Position numbers and translations under genes: made by a program
Shown here: positions 15,283-21,538 of the stretch, piece after piece
Layout of the letters: each line of letters starts with the position of its first letter
Position numbering within the stretch: the stretch's first letter is position 1
Notes under the pieces: model-generated
Database searches by the model: none
What the model saw: the letters and a program-made list of their open reading frames with translations, nothing else
Told to the model about the DNA's origin: nothing
NCBI GenBank assembly: GCA_964596775.1
Contig: CAZQVN010000047.1
Coordinates: 1-28,580, forward strand
Length of the DNA: 28,580 nucleotides
Origin: CAZQVN01 sp964596775
GTDB lineage: Bacteria; Eisenbacteria; RBG-16-71-46; JABDJR01; JAWXBZ01
Reading direction: 5' to 3'

Positions 15283-16790
15283 GAGTCCTTTCCGGCGGCC
15301 CGCTGAAAGCGGTCCACGCGTTCCCAGCCCGCGCGGATCGGAGGCGAGAGGAATCCCGTGACAATGGCGACCGGCAGTATATAGAAGAGGGCGCGCTTGA
15401 GCGAATTCTGCAGGTAGCTCCCCCCGCCGCCCCCGAAACGCGGGTCGATCTGCTGGAACAGGGCGAAAAGCAGCAGCAGCGTGACCAGCGTGAACGCGCA
15501 GTGGATTCCGTACACGGCCGGCGCGGAGGTGCCGCTCCGTGGATCCCTGTCCCCGGTCGTTTCGCCCGCGCGGGGTGCGCCCGCTCCGCGGGCCCCCCGC
15601 GCGGCAAGGGCCGCGGCGGCGCCGAGCAGGAAGACCGGCACCGCCCATCCGGTGAGGGCGGGATTCGGAAGCAGTTCGACGAGCGCACGAAACGTGTTCC
15701 CGGCCAGCACCGGGTCCGGAACCGGCGAGGAGCGGAACACCGGGTCACCGCCGGGGGCGATCATCCCCTTGAGTTGAACCCGCCAGGCGAGCGTGAGGAA
15801 CACGGCCGGCCCGAGCAGAAGCGTTCCCGTTTCGAGCGCCGGGAGGACGCGGCGGGTGCGGGCGACGAGGATCAGCGCGGCCACGCCCGCCGCGCCGGCC
15901 GCGGGCACGATCGCGTCGGGCCGCACGCCGGCGGCGAACGCGGCGAGGAGACCGGGGAGGATCCAGTCCCGCCGGCGGCCGGCTTCGGACCGGCCGGTTT
16001 CGAACAGGCGCCCGAGCGCATCCGCCGCGGTCAGGAAGGACGCGGTGAGGAACGCCGTGGCCGGCAGATTCGTGAGGCCGAGCGATGCGTGCAGCCACAA
16101 TTCCGGGATCATCGCGGTCAGCGCCGCCGCGGCCAGCGCTCCGAGCCGCGGCAGCCGGCGCCGGAGCACGCCGTACACCGTGCAGAGAAGTGCCCCGAAG
16201 TAGAACGCGTCGATCGGCTTCCCCTGGTCGGCGCCGGTCCACCGGGCCAGGGCCAGGCCGAGCGGCATGAGCGGCGGATAGGTCAGGTTGCCGTCCCCGG
16301 TGATCCGATAGATGTCGTACACGGAGATGTCGAGCGTCCGCTCCGCGGCGATCCAGCGCGCCCGCCCGTCGTAGGCATGGGCGTCCATGGCCGACACCGG
16401 GTAGAACGACGCCCGCCATGCGCTGGACAGGAAGACGGCGAGAACCACCACGAGAACCGCGATCTCCGCCGGCGTCCAGGCGGGGGAGGCGGCCTTTGTG
16501 CCGCCGCCGGCAGCCCCGGTGCGCGGACCGGCCCTCCGGGCCGCCGCGCCGAGTCCTGCGGCCACCGCGCCGAGCGCCGCGGCCGCCGCGCCGAGCGCCG
16601 TGAACACCACCGGAGCCGAAAGCGGAAGACCCGCCGCTCCCGCCGCCCACACGAACGCGAGCCCCGTGCCGAGCCCGACGAGGCCGCCGAGGCCGGCCAG
16701 TTCGGCCGCGGGGGCGCCGGGACGCAGCCGGCGGACGAGCAGTGCGCCGGGAATCGCGAGGAGCAGCGGAAACAGGATCGATCCGTTCAT
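15279..16790 (-). CDS. Polytopic membrane protein resembling GT-C glycosyltransferases
   Basis: This 503-residue protein has about ten hydrophobic segments. After two N-terminal helices and an Ala/Gly/Arg-rich loop, the first large extracytoplasmic region carries SAMDAHAYDGRARW (~130) and YPPLMPLGLALARW (~170). This Asp-bearing loop followed by a YPPL motif is typical of polyprenyl-phosphate-dependent GT-C enzymes (ArnT/PMT-like). The C-terminal part contains a Gly-rich FGGGGGSYLQN. The donor and acceptor are unknown. I chose the ATG at 16790, which overlaps the stop of the upstream small gene (ATGA); the open frame continues to 17303 but only as a shadow of that gene. The Ala/Arg-rich loops are a GC effect as much as a family trait. 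Confidence 0.75.
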   Translation of the reverse strand: MNGSILFPLLLAIPGALLVRRLRPGAPAAELAGLGGLVGLGTGLAFVWAAGAAGLPLSAPVVFTALGAAAAALGAVAAGLGAAARRAGPRTGAAGGGTKAASPAWTPAEIAVLVVVLAVFLSSAWRASFYPVSAMDAHAYDGRARWIAAERTLDISVYDIYRITGDGNLTYPPLMPLGLALARWTGADQGKPIDAFYFGALLCTVYGVLRRRLPRLGALAAAALTAMIPELWLHASLGLTNLPATAFLTASFLTAADALGRLFETGRSEAGRRRDWILPGLLAAFAAGVRPDAIVPAAGAAGVAALILVARTRRVLPALETGTLLLGPAVFLTLAWRVQLKGMIAPGGDPVFRSSPVPDPVLAGNTFRALVELLPNPALTGWAVPVFLLGAAAALAARGARGAGAPRAGETTGDRDPRSGTSAPAVYGIHCAFTLVTLLLLFALFQQIDPRFGGGGGSYLQNSLKRALFYILPVAIVTGFLSPPIRAGWERVDRFQRAAGKDS

Positions 16791-17254
16791 GGGGCGGATC
16801 CCGGGATCGCGTACACGCCGGTCTCCGTTCCGCGGATGGAGTCCGCGGGAACGCCGAACAGCGGCAGCAGCGATCCCTTGTACACGAGCGCGTAGTCCGC
16901 CTGCCCGGCCGGGCTGCCGGCCAGGTCTTCCTCCATCACCATCCGCCGCGGATGAAGATAGTAGGCGCACCAGATCACGTTCGACACCGGCGCGAACGCG
17001 CGACCGGCGGGGATGAGGATGCGGCTGTCGGGCGGCGTGTCCATGGCCTTGCGGATCAGGCGGTACGGTTCGCCGAGGAGGGCCGCCGCCCGCGAGTCCG
17101 GCGATGCATTCCGGTGCGTGTAGAGCAGCCGGGCGCTGGCGGCCACGCTCGTGACCCACGGGCCGGTGCCGGGGAGCAGGGCGTACAGCGCAAACGCCGC
17201 GCCGACGGCGCCGAGCGTCAGCCAGCCGTTGCGGCCCGGGCGGTGGAGCGTCAC
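16787..17254 (-). CDS. Small membrane-anchored protein upstream of the GT-C gene
   Basis: This 155-residue protein has one N-terminal hydrophobic segment (~11-29) and a ~120-residue outside domain with RILIPAGRAFAPVSNVIWCAYYLHPRR and a C-terminal TGVYAIPG. The arrangement resembles the lone extracytoplasmic modules encoded beside membrane glycosyltransferases, but I do not recognise a family. The start is a GTG at 17254 with no ribosome site; it lies inside a near-duplicate of the 3' end of the MFS gene upstream (17250-17272 against 17312-17334). Its stop overlaps the GT-C start, so the two are translated together and probably act together (inference). Confidence 0.65.
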   Translation of the reverse strand: MTLHRPGRNGWLTLGAVGAAFALYALLPGTGPWVTSVAASARLLYTHRNASPDSRAAALLGEPYRLIRKAMDTPPDSRILIPAGRAFAPVSNVIWCAYYLHPRRMVMEEDLAGSPAGQADYALVYKGSLLPLFGVPADSIRGTETGVYAIPGSAP

Positions 17255-17334
17255 GAAGCCCGCCCTTCCGCGATCCGGGCATCCCGGCGGCCGCGGCCGG
17301 CACTGTCGAATGTCACGAAGCCTGCCCTTCGGCG
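17250..17334. repeat. Imperfect direct repeat of the MFS gene 3' end
   Basis: The segments 17250-17272 and 17312-17334 match at 21 of 23 bases and are 62 bases apart. On the minus strand each reads through GAAGGGCxGGCTTCGTGAC and would end a frame in AEG[QR]AS-stop. The first copy ends the MFS gene; the second covers the start of the 155-residue gene. A tandem duplication is the simplest reading. Confidence 0.6.
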
Positions 17335-18584
17335 AGGCTGGCCAGCTGCTCCGCCCTGCGGCGCGGTTCGATGACGTCGCGCTCGGCGCGGCGGAAGAAC
17401 GAAAGGAACAGGACGGATGCGGTCACGTAGAGCAGGACCGCGATCACGATCGGCGGCTTGAAGCCGTGCCGCTCGATCATCCATCCGCCGACCTGGGCGC
17501 TGATCATCCACGCGCCGTTCCAGACCAGCGACCCGAGCGAGTTCGTCACCGCGTGCTGGTTCTCGCCGACCATCTCCATGGCGAAGTTGTCGGAGATCGG
17601 CTGGTTCATGTTCATCAGCGCGCCGCGGAACCAGAACGCCAGGATCGCCAGCGGCAGCGACCCCGTGAACGCCATCGCCAGGAAGAACGGGATGGACATC
17701 AGCTCCGTGGTGACCGCCGCCCGGATCATGCCGATGCGGCGGGCGATCACCGGGCCGGTCAGGAAGCCGATCATGGTGAGGATCTGCGACACCGCGAAGA
17801 TCACGCCGATCGGTCCCGGCTCCAGCTGGAAGCGGTTGCGGAAGTAGAGGTTCATGAACGGGATGATCAGGCCGGCGCCGAGACCGACGGCAAAGCGCGG
17901 CATGAGCAGCCTGCGGATCAGCGGCCAGTCCCGGCCGGAAAAGTACTTGCGGAGATCGATGCGGCCGACGGGGCGGGGCGACTCCTGCATCATGGAGTAG
18001 GGGACGAGCGCCAGGATGACCAGCAGGGCGGCCGCGAACAGCGCGATCCGGTATCCGTCGAGAACCGTGCCGCCGAAGTGCATGACGATCTTCGGAATCT
18101 GGGCGCCGCCGGCCGCGCCGGTCACGCCGGCGAGCACCTCGATGGCCGCGTTCAGGCCGAAGAGATTCAGCCGCTCGGCGGGGGAGGAGTTGCGCATGAA
18201 GTACGGCGCGGTGGCGATGTGCTGGACGGCGAACGCACTGCCGGCGACGCCGGCCGCGATGAACACCACGATCATCGGAACCGGGGCCACCTGGACCGCG
18301 TAGGCCGCCGAGGCCACCGCCGCGGCGATCCGGAGCACCGATCGCGTGCGCACGCGGTCGAGGAGGAGCGCGGCCGGAAGGCTGATCAGGAACGTTCCCG
18401 CCGCGCCGGCGGTGATGATCCGGCCGATGGCGGCTTCGCCGAGGCCCAGCTCCTTGAGATACAGGTTGAACAGGACCCAGAACGTGCCGAATCCGAAGCC
18501 CACGAAGAACGTGCCGGCCAGGTACAGGCGGGCATTGCGGCTGAACCGGCGGAAACTGGCCATGTAATCGCGGATTTTCTGCAT
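17313..18584 (-). CDS. Major facilitator superfamily transporter
   Basis: This 423-residue, twelve-helix permease. The N-terminal half has LYLKELGLGEAAIGRI and LLLDRVRTRSVLR, equivalent to the TM2-3 loop motif of MFS exporters, and the second half repeats the pattern around GPVIARRIGMIRA. FWFRGALMNMNQPISDNFAMEMVGE (TM10-11 region) resembles a group of poorly characterised MFS proteins common in Firmicutes and candidate phyla. The substrate is unknown. The ATG at 18584 gives MQKIRDYMASF; a second ATG at 18563 is possible, and neither has a ribosome site. A TAAATT box 10 bases upstream suggests a near-leaderless transcript divergent from mqnP. The 3' end is duplicated just downstream. Confidence 0.88.
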   Translation of the reverse strand: MQKIRDYMASFRRFSRNARLYLAGTFFVGFGFGTFWVLFNLYLKELGLGEAAIGRIITAGAAGTFLISLPAALLLDRVRTRSVLRIAAAVASAAYAVQVAPVPMIVVFIAAGVAGSAFAVQHIATAPYFMRNSSPAERLNLFGLNAAIEVLAGVTGAAGGAQIPKIVMHFGGTVLDGYRIALFAAALLVILALVPYSMMQESPRPVGRIDLRKYFSGRDWPLIRRLLMPRFAVGLGAGLIIPFMNLYFRNRFQLEPGPIGVIFAVSQILTMIGFLTGPVIARRIGMIRAAVTTELMSIPFFLAMAFTGSLPLAILAFWFRGALMNMNQPISDNFAMEMVGENQHAVTNSLGSLVWNGAWMISAQVGGWMIERHGFKPPIVIAVLLYVTASVLFLSFFRRAERDVIEPRRRAEQLASLAEGQAS

Positions 18585-18594
18585 GCAACCGGTG

Positions 18595-18625
18595 AATTTA
18601 CACGGCGCGCCGCCCCGCGTACACT
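18595..18625. promoter_or_regulatory. Overlapping divergent promoters of mqnP and the MFS gene
   Basis: For mqnP (plus) TTTACA (18597-18602) and TACACT (18620-18625) are 17 bases apart, with the ATG only 7 bases after the -10 box. For the MFS gene (minus) TAAATT lies at 18595-18600, 10 bases before its ATG at 18584, overlapping the -35 box of mqnP; its own -35 is poor. The two promoters would compete for polymerase. Confidence 0.55.
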
Positions 18626-18632
18626 GCCGGGC

Positions 18633-19487
18633 ATGGAAGCCTCCGCCGGAATGCGCCTGTCCACGTACGCCCGCTTCGTCAAGATCGAGCACACCGTGTT
18701 CTCGCTCCCGATGCTGTTCGCGGGGGCGTGGCTGGCCGCGGGGGGGTTCCCCGGGCTCGCCGTCACCGGCCTGATCATCCTCGCCGGCTTCGGGGCGCGC
18801 ATCGTGGCGCTGGCGCTGAACCGGATCATCGACCGGCGGATCGACCCGAAGAACCCGCGCACCGCCATGCGCGACCTCGCCAGGGGCTCGATGAGTCTCG
18901 GCGAGGCGTGGCTGGTGGCGGCGGCCGGGCTCGCGGCCTACCTGGTCGCGGCGTGGCTGATCGCGCCGATCTGCCTGTTCCTCTCGCCGATCCCGCTGGC
19001 GGTGTTCGTCTTCTATCCGTACATGAAGCGGTTCACGCCGCTCGCGCACCTCGGCGTGGGGCTGGGGCTCGCCGTGGCGCCGCTCGGCGCCTGGATGGCG
19101 GTCCGGCAGTCGTTCGACGGCTGCGGCCCGGCGCTCCTGCTCGGGGCGTTCACGCTGTTCTGGGTGGCCGGGTTCGACATCATCTACGCCACGCAGGACA
19201 TCGACTTCGACCGGGCCGAGGGGCTGCACTCCCTGCCGTCCCGGTTCGGCCGGGACACGGCGCTGCGCATCGCCGCCCTGTTCCATGTCGTCGGGTTCGC
19301 CGCTCTCGCCGCACTGTTCTTCTGGCAGCTCCGCACACCGGTGTCGGGCGTGCTCCTGGCCGCCATCGGCATCCTGCTCGTCCTCGAGCATCTCCAGAGC
19401 GACGTGGAAACCGCGTTCTTCAGGATCAACGCGCTCATGGGCTTCGTGGTGATGGGGTTCGTCTTCGCCGGCACGGGGATCGCATGA
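18633..19487 (+). CDS. mqnP: UbiA-family prenyltransferase, probable MqnP of menaquinone synthesis
   Basis: This 284-residue polytopic enzyme transfers a polyprenyl chain to an aromatic acid. Both Asp-rich motifs of the UbiA superfamily are present: NRIIDRRIDPKNPRT (first, ~65-79) and YATQDIDFDRAEGLHSLPSRFG (second, ~185-206). Automatic annotation would call it 4-hydroxybenzoate polyprenyltransferase; with mqnE, mqnA, UbiX- and UbiD-type genes nearby and no ubiquinone genes, the futalosine-route prenyltransferase MqnP, acting on 1,4-dihydroxy-6-naphthoate, is the better call (inference from context). The ATG at 18633 has no ribosome site but a TACACT box 7 bases upstream, so it is probably leaderless. 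Its stop overlaps the next ATG by four bases. Confidence 0.88.
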   Translation: MEASAGMRLSTYARFVKIEHTVFSLPMLFAGAWLAAGGFPGLAVTGLIILAGFGARIVALALNRIIDRRIDPKNPRTAMRDLARGSMSLGEAWLVAAAGLAAYLVAAWLIAPICLFLSPIPLAVFVFYPYMKRFTPLAHLGVGLGLAVAPLGAWMAVRQSFDGCGPALLLGAFTLFWVAGFDIIYATQDIDFDRAEGLHSLPSRFGRDTALRIAALFHVVGFAALAALFFWQLRTPVSGVLLAAIGILLVLEHLQSDVETAFFRINALMGFVVMGFVFAGTGIA

Positions 19488-20050
19488 GCGATCGCGGACC
19501 GCGGATCGTCATCGGCCTGTCCGGCGCCTCGGGAAGCCTGGTCGGCGCGTCGTTCGTCCGCCGCTGCCCGGGGGAGAAGTTCCTCGTCATCAGCGAGTGG
19601 GGCGCGAAGAACCTGATGATCGAGGCGGGGCTCACGCCGGACGACCTGACGCCGCACGTGAAGCGGACGTTCGCCGACAACGATCTCGCGGCGCCGTTTT
19701 CCTCGGGATCGAACCCGTTCGACGCGTACGTCATCATTCCCTGCTCGCTGTCCACGCTGGCGAAGATCGCGGCCGGGATGGCCGACACGCTGATCACCCG
19801 GACCGCCCAGGTGGCCATGAAGGAGCGGCGGAAGATGGTGATCTGCCTCCGCGAAACGCCGCTCTCCTCGGTGGCGCTGGAGAATGCCCTCAAGCTCTCC
19901 CGGGAAGGCGTCATGGTGATGCCCGTCTGTCCTCCGTTCTACAAGGATCCGAAGTCGATGCAGGATCTCATCGACGGCTACTGCGACAAGGTGATCATGG
20001 CCATCGGGGCGGGGAACGTGAAGGGGTGGAGGTCGGAACTGCTGGACTGA
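19484..20050 (+). CDS. mqnM: UbiX-family flavin prenyltransferase, probable MqnM
   Basis: This 188-residue enzyme makes prenylated FMN, the cofactor that UbiD-type decarboxylases need. It has the family's N-terminal IGLSGASGS (~10-18), IIPCSLSTLAKIAAGMADTLITR with the conserved Ser/Thr cluster (~85-107), and the C-terminal REXPLS equivalent RETPLSSVALENALKLSREG (~127) and PPFYKDPKS. It is fused to no other domain. The ATG at 19484 overlaps the mqnP stop (ATGA). The matching decarboxylase gene (mqnL) is 4.1 kb downstream on the same strand, separated by two unrelated genes. The alternative generic name is ubiX. Confidence 0.92.
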   Translation: MSDRGPRIVIGLSGASGSLVGASFVRRCPGEKFLVISEWGAKNLMIEAGLTPDDLTPHVKRTFADNDLAAPFSSGSNPFDAYVIIPCSLSTLAKIAAGMADTLITRTAQVAMKERRKMVICLRETPLSSVALENALKLSREGVMVMPVCPPFYKDPKSMQDLIDGYCDKVIMAIGAGNVKGWRSELLD

Positions 20051-20074
20051 GGACGGCGGCGGGGTGTCCGTCAG
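20047..20074. terminator. Hairpin spanning both stop codons of convergent genes
   Basis: CTGA-GGAC (20047-20054) can pair with GTCC-G-TCAG (20066-20074) with one bulged G and an 11-base G-rich loop. The stem includes the stops of both mqnM and the symporter gene. It is a short stem and weak as a terminator. Confidence 0.3.
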
Positions 20075-21369
20075 GGCGCGGCGGGAATCGCCGGAGCCGC
20101 GGCGCCGACCAGCACCGTTTCCTCGCCGCGCGACACGACGACCGCGGCGGCCAGGTCCCCGGTCACGTTCAGCGTTGTCCGGCACATGTCGAGGAAACGG
20201 TCGACGCCCAGGATCAGGCCGATCCCCTCCACCGGAACGCCGACCATCCCGAGGATCATCGCCACCACCGGGATCGAGCCGGCCGGTACACCGGCGGTGC
20301 CGATCCCGCCGAGGACGCAGATCAGCGTGATGGTCACCTGCTGGGACAATGTCAGGTCGATGCCGTAGAACTGGGCCAGGAACAGGACGGTGACCCCTTC
20401 GAACAGGGCGGTGCCGTTCTGGTTCGCCGTCGATCCGATGGTGAGCACGAACCGGCTGACGTGGGACGGCAGGCGGAGCTTTTCCTCGGCCACCCGCAGC
20501 GCGGTCGGCAGCGTGGCATTGCTCGACGCGGTGGAGAACGCCGTGACCATGGCTTCCTGGATGCCGCGGAAGAAGCGGAGGGGGCTCATGCCGCCGAGGA
20601 ACTTCACGGCGAGCGAGTAGACCACGAACTGGTGGATCAGCAGGCCGAGCAGGACGACGCCGACGAACCGGGCGAGCTGGCCGAGGACCTCGTAGCCGAG
20701 CCGGGCGGTCAGCGTGAACAGGAGCGCCGCCACGCCGATCGGGGCCAGGTTCAGGACGATCCCGATCAGTTTCATGCTCGTGTCGTAGAGCCCCTCGACC
20801 GCTTCCTCGAGCCGCCGCGCCGCGTCGGTCCGGGTGAGCGACAGGCCGACGCCGAACATCAGCGCAAAGAACATCACCGCGAGCATGTCCCCGCCGGCCA
20901 TCGCCTTTACCGGGTTGTCGGGGATGATCTGGATCAGCAGGTCCACCCCGGACTTCGGGGCCGGCGCCGCGGAGGTGAACGCCTGGGCCCGCTCTCCGGA
21001 TCCCTGGAGCAGGCGCGCCCGGAGCGATTCCGACATTCCCTCGCCGGGGCGGAGCACGTTCACCAGCGTGATGCCGATCAGCACCGCGATCGCCGACACG
21101 ACCACGGTATAGGCCAGTGTACGGGCGCCGATCCGGCCGAGCCGCCGGACGTCGCCCAGGCCGGCCACTCCGAGCGCCAGCGCGGAGAAGAGCAGCGGGA
21201 TCACCAGCATGAACAGCAGACGCAGAAAGACCTGCCCGACCGGCTGTGTGACATACCGGACGAACAGGTCGAGTTCGCGGCTGCCGCCGAAGAGCAGAAA
21301 GGCGGCGATCCCGAGAACAGTCCCGGAGACGAGTCCAAGAAGCATGCGCGCGTGCAGGCTGCGGTTCAT
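20071..21369 (-). CDS. DAACS-family dicarboxylate/amino acid:cation symporter
   Basis: This 432-residue inner-membrane transporter of the glutamate/aspartate/C4-dicarboxylate family (GltP/DctA/SstT-like). Diagnostic parts are the Ser-rich hairpin TASSNATLPTALRVAEEKL, the TM7 motif NQNGTALFEG (the position of NMDGTAL), the second hairpin GVPAGSIPVVAMILG, and the TM8 segment LILGVDRFLDMCRTTLNVTGD with the substrate- and cation-site Asp, Arg and Asn. Arg in TM8 favours acidic substrates, although the family shows exceptions. I chose the ATG at 21369; a longer frame to 21450 adds a hydrophilic stretch without a ribosome site. A TGATACACT extended -10 ends 8 bases before the ATG, suggesting a leaderless transcript. 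It splits the menaquinone genes. Confidence 0.93.
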   Translation of the reverse strand: MNRSLHARMLLGLVSGTVLGIAAFLLFGGSRELDLFVRYVTQPVGQVFLRLLFMLVIPLLFSALALGVAGLGDVRRLGRIGARTLAYTVVVSAIAVLIGITLVNVLRPGEGMSESLRARLLQGSGERAQAFTSAAPAPKSGVDLLIQIIPDNPVKAMAGGDMLAVMFFALMFGVGLSLTRTDAARRLEEAVEGLYDTSMKLIGIVLNLAPIGVAALLFTLTARLGYEVLGQLARFVGVVLLGLLIHQFVVYSLAVKFLGGMSPLRFFRGIQEAMVTAFSTASSNATLPTALRVAEEKLRLPSHVSRFVLTIGSTANQNGTALFEGVTVLFLAQFYGIDLTLSQQVTITLICVLGGIGTAGVPAGSIPVVAMILGMVGVPVEGIGLILGVDRFLDMCRTTLNVTGDLAAAVVVSRGEETVLVGAAAPAIPAAP

Positions 21370-21377
21370 CGCGCGGC

Positions 21378-21386
21378 AGTGTATCA
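21378..21386 (-). promoter_or_regulatory. Extended -10 promoter of the DAACS gene
   Basis: On the minus strand TGATACACT combines a TG extension with TACACT (21378-21383), 8 bases from the ATG at 21369. No good -35 is seen. The string TACACTGCCG is shared with the mqnP promoter. Confidence 0.5.
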
Positions 21387-21472
21387 CCGTCGTGGAGTTT
21401 CCGGGAGCGGCTCTCGTTTCGACGGCCCGTTTCACATCAACGAATGTCATGGCCGGCGCTGGTTGCCGGGTC

Positions 21473-21478
21473 TATACT
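21473..21478 (+). promoter_or_regulatory. -10 box upstream of the NHL/dockerin gene
   Basis: TATACT at 21473-21478 is a near-consensus -10 box about 60 bases before the ATG at 21539; the -35 position (TGGCCG) is poor. A GGAGGG ribosome site sits 5 bases before the ATG. Confidence 0.45.
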
Positions 21479-21538
21479 CTCCCGGGGCGGACAGGATGAC
21501 CGCCATGCGCGTCCGCTCCTCCTGCAACGGAGGGTTCC

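Noticed and set aside
16791..17303. Upstream extension of the GT-C gene to 17303
   Set aside because: The extension reads through the 155-residue gene in another phase, is Pro/Arg-rich, and loses the ATGA overlap that places the start at 16790.
17251..18588. A ~445-codon minus-strand frame over the MFS gene
   Set aside because: It is an alternative phase of the MFS gene; the MFS frame has the membrane segments and family motifs.
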